A DNA stretch of 64,000 bases, from contig WFMF01000011.1 in assembly GCA_011033025.1 (NCBI GenBank), positions 310,001 through 374,000 of the forward strand. Reading direction: 5' to 3'. Both the position numbers and the translations under genes were made by a program. This stretch comes from Beroe forskalii. Taxonomy: Eukaryota > Ctenophora > Nuda > Beroida > Beroidae. Each line of letters starts with the position of its first letter. Within the stretch, counting starts at the first letter, position 1. The notes under the pieces are model-generated. The model ran no database searches, was not told the DNA's origin, and worked only from the letters and a program-made list of their open reading frames with translations. Of this stretch, positions 47,411 to 57,603 are shown piece by piece.

Positions 47411-47794
47411 AGTTTAGGACAATTGGGACAGTGAAACCCCACCCCCCTCTATTGAATGACCATCTTCAAAATTACCCTTTCCTAAGTTTAGTCTATGAAA
47501 TGGGGCAATATATCGTTAAAATTGCTGCGTTTCCCAAAACTGCACACAAAGTACTAGCAGCAGCAGTACCTTGCGTCCGGGGGTGCTAGGGGGGGATGTA
47601 CTCATGTAGTCCCATGTACCTACCTGTAATTTGTGATTGCTGGGAGCAGGACTGGATATTCTTGAGGAAGTGTTCCCACGTGAGGGTGTGAGAATAGACC
47701 TCCGTGACTTGAGACCTGGTGTCAACATGCTTCAATGCTACATAATATTATGTAGATCATATTTCAAATACATAAAGGAGTTAATGAATTACAT

Positions 47795-48419
47795 CTTAAT
47801 TATAATTTCGTAAGAGCACGTGAATAATGTCTGTTTGTGCGGGCGCACATTTTAAATTTGAGCTTGCCAAGAAATTATCAACTTATCAAGAGAAACGAAC
47901 GGGGAAATTGTGTTTATTGGTGCCGTTGCCATGGTTACTGGAAACTGCACGTGCTGGTTATGATCAGTTGTATGCGAGTGCTTTCTGATACGTTGCTAAC
48001 TGCTACGTCGTGGTTTTTGTTAATTTTACGTCTTCTACCTTTGAAATTGAAGATCTCAAGATAGAGAATGGGTATGGCTGGTATCGGGGAGGCTATAGGC
48101 GATATAATTCCCTTTATGGATCAGTGGCAATGGTCAGTCAATTTATTAAATCGATGATTAAAATGGTTTTAACTAAATAATGTAAATCGAGCAATTATTG
48201 AAAGAAATTTAAGATTAACCAAGGCAAAATCAAATTGAGCAAATTGGCATATATTATTGCGAATTTGGGAATCTTGGCAAAAAATAATGCGCTATTCAAC
48301 GTTCAGTATGCACGCACGGTTCTCAGATCGCAGTTAAATTATCTTCGTCATACAATTGCAATTAGACAAAACTGGCATTACTAAAAGTGACAAACGGATT
48401 ATTGTAAATTTAAACAAGT
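47795..48419. other. Right-only segment beside the LINE
   Basis: It lies where the left arm has 9101-9385. 47830-48120 shares GCACA..AAATTTGAGCTTGCCAAG and AGAGAATGGGTAT-type words with 21170-22640. The rest is AT-rich without a recognised gene. The boundary with the LINE 3' end is not visible. Confidence 0.4.
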
Positions 48420-49058
48420 AATTTATATTTTACAGCCATTACACCATGATTGAACATATATTAGTATTATCTCATTTTCAATTATGATTCAGATTAATTG
48501 CTCAATTACAATGGGCAACATTAACATAACAAAACAACTTAATAAATTATAAAAACTAAAAAGTCAGGATATCCTAACAATCTGAAATAATTAATTATTG
48601 TAAAAATTAAAACAGTAGCTTGCAATAAGCTATATTAAACACAATAACAAAGTGCAAACTATGCAGCAGATATGGAAATCTTATTTTCAAAGACAATTGA
48701 GTTGTATTGGGGCTATAGGAAATGCCTGTGGGAACTTGGGCATCACCCTTGGTACAACTAATCTGGGAACAATGAATTACTTGAATTCGTCAATTTGTTT
48801 CAAGGAAAGTTAGCTGCAAGTAAAAAACAATTTAAATTATCAATATTTGAAAGAAAAACAATCAGCGATATATAATAATTTAATTACCAGCACTATACTA
48901 ACCATGACCAGTAAATAAGATATTATGAAGGTAACCATAATGGTATAGGTGGTATGTGATGTTATTATATGTGAACTGCTGTTGCATATCTTTGCTATGA
49001 TTTTTCCTGTAAAATCTAATCACCTTTTAATTTGACAAACTGAAAGTCATGAAAGGTT

Positions 49059-52000
49059 TCATGCCTTATTTAGATTAGAAAAGTTTAGTTTAGGGTAAGG
49101 TTGTGGTTCTCCCATAGCTGAGGATGCCCTGATGACTGAAGGCCATGTAAAAAAAATTTTGAACTTGTTTTTTGCAACACAAGATGATGTGGACATGTCA
49201 GAAAGAAAGTCAGAATCCAAATGAGTAGCTTTACTTTTGAATTTATTCCATACTGTGGAGCCACAATATAAAAATTGCTGCCTTGAAGTTTCTAGTTTAT
49301 ACTTAGGCACCACAATTTTGCCCCTTTGACAACTTCTCATGGAGTCAGGAGAATTCTTAAGTAATGTAAACAAGGGAATTGGATATCTATATTTCTTAAT
49401 TTTGAAAATTTCATTCAGCACAAAAATTTTATGAAGGTTATGAACAGTAAGTAATTTCAAATCTGTGAAAAGTGGTTTGGTATGTTCCAGTACATAGTCT
49501 TTTGGAGCTAATTGTTCATCAATAGACCTAGTTCTAGCACATGTTTTATAGTATTCAGCATGATCAAAGTTCAACTTTTTCCCAAAGAGTAAACGTATAC
49601 ATCTCTTTTGAATATTGAAGATGTGACTCAATTTATTATTTGATACAGAACCCCATGCTGATATTCCATAAGTCAGGTGTGAAATGAAGAGTGAGTGATA
49701 AAGTTTACTGTAGTGTTCTTTAGGAATGAATTTTTTGATTCTCTTAATGGTAATGATTGAGCTGTTTAACTTTTGCTCCAAATGTTCTATGTGACCCTCC
49801 CAATTTAAGTTTTCGTCAATGATAATCCCAAGATATCTTGCCATATTTGTTTTTTTCAGTTTATTACCATTCAAATATAATTGGTGGTCACTACCAACAA
49901 TTTTAGCTCTAGCACATGTCTTTTGTTCATGATGGTTAAGTTTTGGCCTAAAATGTATGTATACACACTTCTCAACATTAATATGCATTTGATTACTTAA
50001 CATATAAAGTTGAACATCCTTAAGAACCTTGTTAGCCCGGCGATAAGCTTCCTCCTCTGAACATCCAGTCACAAATATATTAGTGTCATCAGCAAACATA
50101 ACAAAGTGCCCTAGTGTACAACAATTGATTATATCATTTATATAAAGAATGAAGAGCAGTGGCCCCAGCACAGATCCCTGTGGAACACCATATTTGACAG
50201 GCAATAAATCAGATTTCGTAGAATCATAGTTGGTAAGCTGCTGCCTATTTGTCAAGTAACTTTTTAGCAAACTGTGTGGTGCTCCTCTGATTCCATAGTT
50301 TTCTAATTTAACAAGAAGTTTCTCATGACTTATGGTATCAAAAGCTTTACTAAGATCTATGAATATGCCAAGAACATGGTTTTTATTTTCAATATTTAAA
50401 CTTATCTTATCAATTGAGTAGTTTACAGCATGTGAGGTTGAGTGGTGCCTTCGAAAGCCATATTGGTTTTCATATAGAACATTTTTTGCAACAATGAAGT
50501 TATACAAACGGAAGTATATCAGTTTTTCAAATATCTTTCCAAAGCATGGTAGCATTGAGACGGGTCTATAGTTTTTTAACAATTGGCTATTATCTTTCTT
50601 AAAAACAGGAGTAACTTGGCCAATTTTTAGGATATTGGGAAATGTACCTGTATCTAAAAATTTGTTGAAAAACAATGCCAAATGTGGAGTTATAATTGAT
50701 ATGCAAGACTTCAGGACTCGTACTGGAATATCACTAGCTTTACCATTTTCCAATTCATTTATTATCTTTTTTATTTCCTCTTCTGAACAAGGTTCAAGGT
50801 AGAGGCTATCATTTACCCTCTTTCCCATGTAAGTTGAAAAGTCAGGAATGGGGCACAATGGGAGATTTTCAGAACTGAAAGCTTCTTCATTCAAGATTTG
50901 TGCAACTGATACAAAATATTTATTAAACTCATTAGCAATGATTCTTCTGTCCTTGATTAGATTTCCATTTACAAGGAAAGAGCTCTTAGATTTTGATATA
51001 ATTTTACCTCTCAGTTGATTGATTAATTCCCAAGTTTTTTTACTATTACCTTTGCAGTTATCAAATTTCTTTGAATAGAACATATTTTTGGCTGATAAAA
51101 TCAGGGTTCGCAATCTCTTTCGGTAGTTTTTGTATTTTTCATAGATCTCGGAATCACCTAACTTATCTGCCTTAGTTTTACTTTTCTTCCATTTTTCATA
51201 CAGGAAATTCTTAAAGTTGATCGACTTAATGAGCCCATTAGTTATCCAGGGATTTTCTATCCTGTTGCGTTTTGAAGCTTTTACAGCTGTCGAACTGACT
51301 TTAAAACATTCATCCATTGTATTAGTTATGCATTCAAGGAATTGTGCAAAGCCAGTTTCATCGGAACTAAAATTATCAACAGAGACTTTTTGAGAAAGCT
51401 TAGAGTTAAATTCTAAGACATGTGTTTCACAATAATCATAATAAAAAGGTTGACTATCAGTAGTATCTTCACTCCCCTCACTATCTGCGTCAATTATGTC
51501 ATAGAAGCATACAGTTGGGTAGTGATGAGATACTTTAATATCAGTTAGTAGACCAGATCCAACTACATTGTTTACATCAGAAACAAGAATATTATCAATA
51601 CAGGATGTGTCACATCCTGGTTTTTCATGGGTTGGAAGAGATATTGTTGGTAGGAAGCAGTTACCAAATAATATGTTCTCAAATTTAGATTTGTTTAAAT
51701 CATTTTTAAAAAGATTTATGTTAAAATCTCCACATACAATAGAATGGTTGTTTATTTCTTTATTCGATAGAACATTAAGTACCTTTTCTATTTGTTGATT
51801 AAAATGTTTTAGGTTTCCACTTGGGGGTCTGTAAACAACTCCAAAATTGAAGTTTTGACCCTGGTAAGATATATCCATGAAAAGAGTTTCAATATCAGGA
51901 CTTATTATAGTAAGCTCATTGATGACATTTCCTGTAAAGCTTTCATTTAGATAAATGCCAAGCCCACTTCCTTTGTGTTTGTTAGGATATTTTGAGCTGA

Positions 52001-52520
52001 AAGTTGAAGCATATCCAGGAATTGCATATAAATTTTTGTGTGTCTCATTTATGTTTGTTTCAGTAATAGCTAGGATATCAAATTGATTATGCAGTAAAGA
52101 TAGTTTTGCTAGAAGGGTATCAAAATTTTGTGACATACCATCAATGTTATTAGAAAAAATAGCCAGAGGCTTTCTATCAAAACCAAAATTTTGAGAATTT
52201 ATCAGTTTGTTAGACATAAGTTTACAGTTGTTGAGACAAATTTTGATTTTTTCTATCTCAGCAAAAGCTTCAGGGTCCTCAGGGCTGTATTTATTATAGC
52301 TTATGGAGTTAAAGGGAGAATATTTGACCAACCTTCCCGCCTGACAATCATTGCAAGACCATTGGTCAATTGTTTGATCATAAACAAAATGATGTTTACC
52401 ACATTTGTGATGAGAAATTTTGTTGCATCTTGAACAGACCAAGAATTTTTGATGGATTAGAATTTGTTTACAGCAGCTCTCACATAGTTCACGTTTAATA
52501 GTCTCATGATTGGTAGCCAT
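49059..52520 (-). CDS. LINE ORF2: PHD finger, endonuclease, reverse transcriptase
   Basis: 1153 residues carrying out target-primed reverse transcription. An N-terminal C4HC3 PHD-like finger uses C13, C16, C29, C32, H37, C40, C56 and C59. The APE-type endonuclease (about 118-340) shows N125, E154 (AITETNIN), GDFN with D265/N267, D309 and SHH at 331-333. RT (about 600-900) has YRPVSMLPCF, NQYGFRRHHST (685), IDLSKAFDT (D722), GVPQGSVLGP (778) and FADD (D811, D812), then a LINE-type C-terminal region ending NKA. The RT wording fits the CR1/L2 group. The ATG lies 17 nt upstream of the end of ORF1, in a different frame, suggesting termination-reinitiation. No inactivating change seen. Confidence 0.92.
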   Translation of the reverse strand: MATNHETIKRELCESCCKQILIHQKFLVCSRCNKISHHKCGKHHFVYDQTIDQWSCNDCQAGRLVKYSPFNSISYNKYSPEDPEAFAEIEKIKICLNNCKLMSNKLINSQNFGFDRKPLAIFSNNIDGMSQNFDTLLAKLSLLHNQFDILAITETNINETHKNLYAIPGYASTFSSKYPNKHKGSGLGIYLNESFTGNVINELTIISPDIETLFMDISYQGQNFNFGVVYRPPSGNLKHFNQQIEKVLNVLSNKEINNHSIVCGDFNINLFKNDLNKSKFENILFGNCFLPTISLPTHEKPGCDTSCIDNILVSDVNNVVGSGLLTDIKVSHHYPTVCFYDIIDADSEGSEDTTDSQPFYYDYCETHVLEFNSKLSQKVSVDNFSSDETGFAQFLECITNTMDECFKVSSTAVKASKRNRIENPWITNGLIKSINFKNFLYEKWKKSKTKADKLGDSEIYEKYKNYRKRLRTLILSAKNMFYSKKFDNCKGNSKKTWELINQLRGKIISKSKSSFLVNGNLIKDRRIIANEFNKYFVSVAQILNEEAFSSENLPLCPIPDFSTYMGKRVNDSLYLEPCSEEEIKKIINELENGKASDIPVRVLKSCISIITPHLALFFNKFLDTGTFPNILKIGQVTPVFKKDNSQLLKNYRPVSMLPCFGKIFEKLIYFRLYNFIVAKNVLYENQYGFRRHHSTSHAVNYSIDKISLNIENKNHVLGIFIDLSKAFDTISHEKLLVKLENYGIRGAPHSLLKSYLTNRQQLTNYDSTKSDLLPVKYGVPQGSVLGPLLFILYINDIINCCTLGHFVMFADDTNIFVTGCSEEEAYRRANKVLKDVQLYMLSNQMHINVEKCVYIHFRPKLNHHEQKTCARAKIVGSDHQLYLNGNKLKKTNMARYLGIIIDENLNWEGHIEHLEQKLNSSIITIKRIKKFIPKEHYSKLYHSLFISHLTYGISAWGSVSNNKLSHIFNIQKRCIRLLFGKKLNFDHAEYYKTCARTRSIDEQLAPKDYVLEHTKPLFTDLKLLTVHNLHKIFVLNEIFKIKKYRYPIPLFTLLKNSPDSMRSCQRGKIVVPKYKLETSRQQFLYCGSTVWNKFKSKATHLDSDFLSDMSTSSCVAKNKFKIFFTWPSVIRASSAMGEPQPYPKLNFSNLNKA

Positions 52521-54567
52521 TGTTCATATTATTGATGTTAAAGGTTTGAGGACCTCCTACAGGGAAGCTATCACTATGATTTCCAGTCCAAGGGTAAGGA
52601 TGGGCTTGAAGAGGGCGGTTGCTGGGCTTATATCTAGGGTCAGGATTCCAGAAAAGAAATCCTGTGTCAGATGATTTCCTGTCAACAGTTCTACTATTTG
52701 ACCTGGGAAGGGAAGCTTCAGACTTCTTGTCAGACTTTCTTTTGATGATGCTATTCTTGATGTTGGCACAAAAAACTGAAATTCCCTTTGATCCAAGATG
52801 AACAGTGTCAAAGACTTTGGCACCACCATCTTGATAGTGGCGCCCAAGATCATGTGTGAGTAGACCTGAGCTGTTAGCAAGGTTTTGGTGTGAGATTACA
52901 AGCATATTGGAATGTCTATTAACAAAGCCTTTGATTCTTTCATTAAATTCATTGACAAGAGTATTGAGACCTGGGTCTTTAGTTGGAAGAAGGGAGCTAA
53001 CAAAAATCCTCATTCCAGGAAATTTGGCCTGTAGATCAAGACATTTATGCTCAAGTCTCTTTACAAGTAATGAGATTGGAACATGATTGTTGTTTCTTAT
53101 ATCATTGATCCCTGTGTGAATAACAAGGTTATGGTAAGGATATTCTAGCATATCAGGTCCAGGTATGCTGTCAATAGTTCCTGCTTTCACTCTGCAACCT
53201 GGCATCCATATCCCAAATGTATTTTTACCAGACCCAAACCTAAGATTCTGTGTGTTTGAGTCCCCTGCAATGAGAGTGGAATTCATGTAGTAGGGTGCTA
53301 ACTGTCTAAACGTTATGCTGTATCTTGTGGTTGAGCATTTAGATTCAGGGATCTCATGTTTCCAAAACTCCTGAGAGGCTCTAGAGAATGAAAGAAGACT
53401 ATTATCTGCTAGATTAATTAATTGGGTATCCTCTGAGGATGAAGTGAATTTCATGGGTCTTTCAGAGCCAATAGAAAGAGTGAAAATGTCACTCCAAGGT
53501 GCAATAAAACTTTCATTATCACTATGCTTTGGACAAACATTTGACCCATTTCTGTACTTGGTGATAAGACAAGAATTTATAAGTGACTTGGGATACTTTG
53601 ATGATATCTGATCAATTATGCACTGTAAAATATCTGGTACTGGATTAGCTTCATGTTGAATAGCACCATAGCGGTACCTGAACTCACCATAGTAGGCCAC
53701 TTCTCTACTGCTACTACCTGATTTGATAGTCTGGAAGTCACCACACTGCTCTAGGAAGTCCAACACTAGTTTGTGTTGGTCTTCGTTGAGAAAACCCTCT
53801 TCATAGGCTTTTGCTGGTTTACAAGAGGTGGCATCAAACTTGAAACTGGATGGTATATCATTAGTTTCCTGCAGGGGAGGGTTAGAGAAGCCAGCAAATT
53901 GCTTTGATTTCAGCTCAGTTAAAACTTTACCAATTTCAGTGTTGAATGTGTTAGCCTGCTCCTTAGATAATTTTTCAATAGTTTTGATATTATCTAGTAT
54001 TTCATGATTGAGTTTAGTGAGGGTTTTCAAATCATAGTCTTGGTTGGTTTCACTTTCAGAACTATACCCTTCCAAATTTCCTGATATAACAGTTTGTACC
54101 TCAGCACACAAAGACTTTTTCAGAGGTATAAACTTAGCAGGAGATTTCAAGGAAACAACATCTAATTCTTCTGAATCTGAGCTTGGAAATAAACCTGGGT
54201 AATTCAGATCACAACTCTGACAAAGGAACAAGAATTGTCCCCACCTGGATATGTTTTGCTTATGATTTGCATCCAAACGAACATACATTTCAAAGAAAGT
54301 TTTTGAACAAATAGCATTAGCAGCAAACCCACCTTTCTTATCCCTGCACAGGGCATGAAACAACTTACGGCATATGGAACAGGCAATAGCTTCATTAACA
54401 ATATTGCCATTGAAGGGGCATCTACAACATTTTCCATTGGTGATAAGAGGGTCTTTCAAAGTATTAACATTGACATTGCCATGGGACTTTTCTTTGTTAT
54501 CACTCTGAAACACATCTGAGGCCCCCCTCCCGGATGCTTGTTTTTTGCCACTATCTGTTTTTGACAT
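52504..54567 (-). CDS. LINE ORF1: PHD finger, AlkB-type dioxygenase, SGNH esterase
   Basis: 687 residues. A PHD-like finger uses C47, C50, C63, C66, H71, C74, C116 and C119. A helical, possibly coiled-coil stretch spans about 178-222. Residues about 285-425 look like a 2OG-Fe(II) dioxygenase of AlkB type: YYGEFRYRYG, the metal pair H348/D350 (PKHSDNE), distal H404 (FWKHE) and R415/R421 in TRYSITFR. Residues about 430-605 are an SGNH hydrolase: GDSN (S437), TGIND (N488) and DTVH (D587, H590). SGNH esterases are known in CR1/L2 ORF1 proteins; AlkB is not a component I recall as standard. Inferred roles: RNA binding or chaperoning, and possibly reversal of RNA alkylation or methylation. The C-terminal 80 residues are basic and Ser/Pro-rich. 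Confidence 0.88.
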   Translation of the reverse strand: MSKTDSGKKQASGRGASDVFQSDNKEKSHGNVNVNTLKDPLITNGKCCRCPFNGNIVNEAIACSICRKLFHALCRDKKGGFAANAICSKTFFEMYVRLDANHKQNISRWGQFLFLCQSCDLNYPGLFPSSDSEELDVVSLKSPAKFIPLKKSLCAEVQTVISGNLEGYSSESETNQDYDLKTLTKLNHEILDNIKTIEKLSKEQANTFNTEIGKVLTELKSKQFAGFSNPPLQETNDIPSSFKFDATSCKPAKAYEEGFLNEDQHKLVLDFLEQCGDFQTIKSGSSSREVAYYGEFRYRYGAIQHEANPVPDILQCIIDQISSKYPKSLINSCLITKYRNGSNVCPKHSDNESFIAPWSDIFTLSIGSERPMKFTSSSEDTQLINLADNSLLSFSRASQEFWKHEIPESKCSTTRYSITFRQLAPYYMNSTLIAGDSNTQNLRFGSGKNTFGIWMPGCRVKAGTIDSIPGPDMLEYPYHNLVIHTGINDIRNNNHVPISLLVKRLEHKCLDLQAKFPGMRIFVSSLLPTKDPGLNTLVNEFNERIKGFVNRHSNMLVISHQNLANSSGLLTHDLGRHYQDGGAKVFDTVHLGSKGISVFCANIKNSIIKRKSDKKSEASLPRSNSRTVDRKSSDTGFLFWNPDPRYKPSNRPLQAHPYPWTGNHSDSFPVGGPQTFNINNMNNGYQS

Positions 54568-54838
54568 ATTACAGTATTCAATCTAGCTTTTGTGAGTTGG
54601 AGCTAGTTGGAAAAAAGCATCCATGGGTTTAGTGACAAGGTAAACAACAGTTGTTGGGCAGACAAGGTTTCAGGGTCCCAAAACCTTATTAAGTTTCTGA
54701 GATATTGTTGAAAAAACAAATGTGGCTAGCATATTTGAGCAATGCAGGTGAAAATGTGCATTTCAGTCCTAGAGATTGTTACCTTTACTCCCAAGAATAG
54801 AAAAAGAAACAAGCTAATTCCACATCATTTATAAGTTA

Positions 54839-55071
54839 GGCGCCTGTAACGTTCGTCGGTCGATCGAATGGAATTGGTCGATCGATCAACTCCATTGGAA
54901 CGAATGATGTGTTTTACTGGTCCCTAATGACTTGAATCGTGTTTAAATGAGCAATATTTAGTTGTTTCCCTACTAGCTCATAGATTTTCTATTTAAAACA
55001 CATCAGTCGGTCAAATGAAGTTGATCGATTGACCAATTCCATTCGATTGACCGATGAACGTTACAGGCGCC
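54839..55071. mobile_element. Harbinger-like MITE, 233 bp
   Basis: Inverted ends GGCGCCTGTAACG..CGTTACAGGCGCC with ~58-bp TIRs containing GGTCGATCGAATGGAATTGG, flanked by TTA (54836-54838, 55072-55074). The left arm has the single-TTA empty site (near 8910). A 3-bp TTA duplication points to PIF/Harbinger mobilisation. Confidence 0.85.
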
Positions 55072-57603
55072 TTACAATGACCTCTGAGGCCTTAAAAAAG
55101 TTTAACAATCAACCTAGTGAGGAAAAATGTATTTTTACAATTTTCCCTAGAGCACAACCATGCAATGCCACGTAAGTCCAAAGTGTGGAAAACTTGTATT
55201 TTAGCTTAGTAAGATCATGCAGAATTCATTATTGCAGCTCAAATCTTTTGCTATGACCATGATTTATTCAAATTGAGAAGCCATCACATTTATTACCTCA
55301 GCAGCAGAGGATTTAAGGGGTTTCCAAGTACTGACAGTAGCTAACAGGAGGAAGGGGTCAAGGTTACATCAGCAAAAATTTTGAGATTTTTGTGGCAGTT
55401 AGTACACACTGGGGGTCCCTGTGAGTATATTGCGCAGCATATATTCTTGATGGGTGGTCTTGTCTATGGCACTTTTTGAGTCACGAGAGCACGAGGCAGC
55501 TAGCGAAGTCCTGTTCCACCCTCCAGCAGTTTCGGTCTGCTAGGTGCACCCCGGGTAACGCTAAGGTTCAGGCAACACTGAGCTGACACTCATCCAGCTC
55601 AGTGCCACCTCACCTCATTTTCTGACACCCCCTGTTATCACCCTCCTCACCTTACTTCACACCATGCTCCCCTTTCCTTGGCTCATTTCTTCCGGCTATT
55701 GTTGCCCCTTTTTTCTCCAGTTCCCTTGGATCCCTTTTTCTTGCTTGCAGTTCTGCTACTTTCCTCTGACTCTGGGGGGATGAAGCCCAAAAAAACCTAG
55801 CCCAAGAATCGGCAAAGTAGGGTGGGCCTTGTTTTTTTTTTTTTTTGGTATTTTGGGGTTTTTTTGGTTTTTTGGTATTTTTTGGTTTTTTTGGGTTAGG
55901 GTTTTTTCAAAAATTTTGACTTTTTCATACCAATATGCATTCTTGATGCAATTAATGTGTTGTTATTGATATTACTATAGTTTCAAACAATATTCATCAG
56001 TTTTTTATCAATTTTTTGGGCGATTTTGGTGTTTTATATGACATTGTCAGTACAGCAAGGCATTGTTTTGGTGAACTATCAGCGTTGCACTGCTCAAGAG
56101 TTGCCGAGGGTCAGCCAGCATGGATCAGCAGGGGGTTATTAGGAGTCAGATGTGAATCACCAGGCCAGGAGGCCACTCAGTGCTGAAATGAGGACATGAT
56201 AGGGGCCGTGCAAACTGCCAAGTGCAAGTGAACCAGGGGGTTTCTCAGGGCTCACTGGTTGGCTCATCGCTGATAAAGATCAGACTAGCATGTCATCTGA
56301 GATTAACAAGGTGTTTTGCACTGGAAAAGTCACCATGTCAAAGGATAGCCAAGGGTAGCCAGGGAGCCAGTCAGTCAGTCACCTATGTCCAATATCAGGT
56401 GATGGTCAGAAGGAGCCAGGATTTAGACAGGGTTAAGCAATGGGTCGCCATGCTACTATGGGATCAAAAAGCTTTTGAGGGAAGTAGTTGCGTGAGGGCA
56501 ATCAAGAAATCAGATAATCACTCAATACTCATTCAGTTGTTATTATTAAGGGACAGCCAAGGTTCACCACGAAGTCAGCCAATGGTCATAAAGGGACCCC
56601 TATAGCAGTCAGAAGAGGCGAGAAGGTCACTCAGGTTTTTAACTTCTTGCTAGGGTCATTCAAATATCAAATAGGCACTAGAAAAGGGTCAGTCAAATTT
56701 CCTCTGGGGTTGGTAAGGGTTTGCCAACGGTCAACCAAGTGCACTTTCACCTTGATTCACCTACCCTTCAAAGCACAAAAAGAAATATTTCCTGTGTATC
56801 TACTGGCGGTACATACTATATATTATGCAACTATATATTATGCAACTCCATGCTGGAGTGGAGAGAGAACCTACATGTCTTGCCTGGCTCCAATACGGTG
56901 GATTTCCTCTGCATGGCTCATTATTAAACAAAGAACTGTTCATCACTAAATTGATAAGTGTGAAGTGCCAGGTAGGGTCAGTCAATGTTTATAAGAGGTC
57001 AAAATCCACTTTAAGTTGTAAAAATTTATTCGAAAACAGTCATAAATAGTGTTAAAATAGTGGGTCAGCCCTAGGTACAGCCCTAGGTACTCCCTAGGTA
57101 CAATCGATCATGTCCCCTGTGCAGTGTGCAGGCCTCCCTGTACGGCTGTGCATAGGCACTAGCCAATGGAGAACCTGTGTGCAGCACTAACTTTTTGAGG
57201 GCATTGTTGCAGCAGTTGGAGCATGTGACACTACCAGAACACTGGATCCAGTCTAGTTATAGAGACCCCACATCACATGGGACTACACGGCCCCCCCCCC
57301 CTAGTTTTCAAAAGGCCCCCTCTAGAAAAATCTTAGGGGGGGCCTTGGCCCTACCTAGGATTTTCTCAAAAATGTGAACATCAAAAGAAAGTTAAAATTT
57401 AGTTCAGTTAGACAGAAATTATCTTGAAATTCATCTTTTTTAGTGTTAAATCAATCAATAAAATACCATTTTAGTTGAATGTGTATGCAAAAAAGTGAAA
57501 ATTATAGCTATGAAAATCGAAAATTTGCTTATGTAAATTTTGGCCCCGTAGTTTTCAAAAAAAATCTAGGGGGGCCTTGGCCCCCACTAGCTCGAAAAAG
57601 TGT

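Larger units (their letters stand above)
48420..54651 (-). mobile_element. Apparently intact two-ORF LINE (CR1 group)
   Basis: This non-LTR retrotransposon has an ~84-bp 5' leader, ORF1 (687 codons), ORF2 (1153 codons) overlapping by 17 nt, and an AT-rich 3' region. The 5' junction at about 54651 is set by the left arm, which matches from 54652 on. The 3' end is uncertain (somewhere within about 48420-48900) and no poly-A or terminal microsatellite is evident. Both ORFs are open with all key motifs, so it looks recent. It occurs only in the right arm, replacing 285 bp present on the left. Confidence 0.85.
40050..57603 (-). repeat. Right arm of the large inverted duplication
   Basis: Reverse-complement counterpart of 1-18487; anchors are given there. 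Right-only material: a 166-bp palindrome (41556-41721), the 44826-47395 block, the LINE block 47795-54651 and a Harbinger-like MITE (54839-55071). 55072-57603 follows 1-529 and 6906-8900 closely and has no gene I can support; 55770-55910 is the AAGCCC/GGGCTAGG repeat. Confidence 0.9.

Noticed and set aside
47165-47434. 89-codon plus-strand frame.
   Set aside because: It is the antisense shadow of the minus-strand RT fragment.
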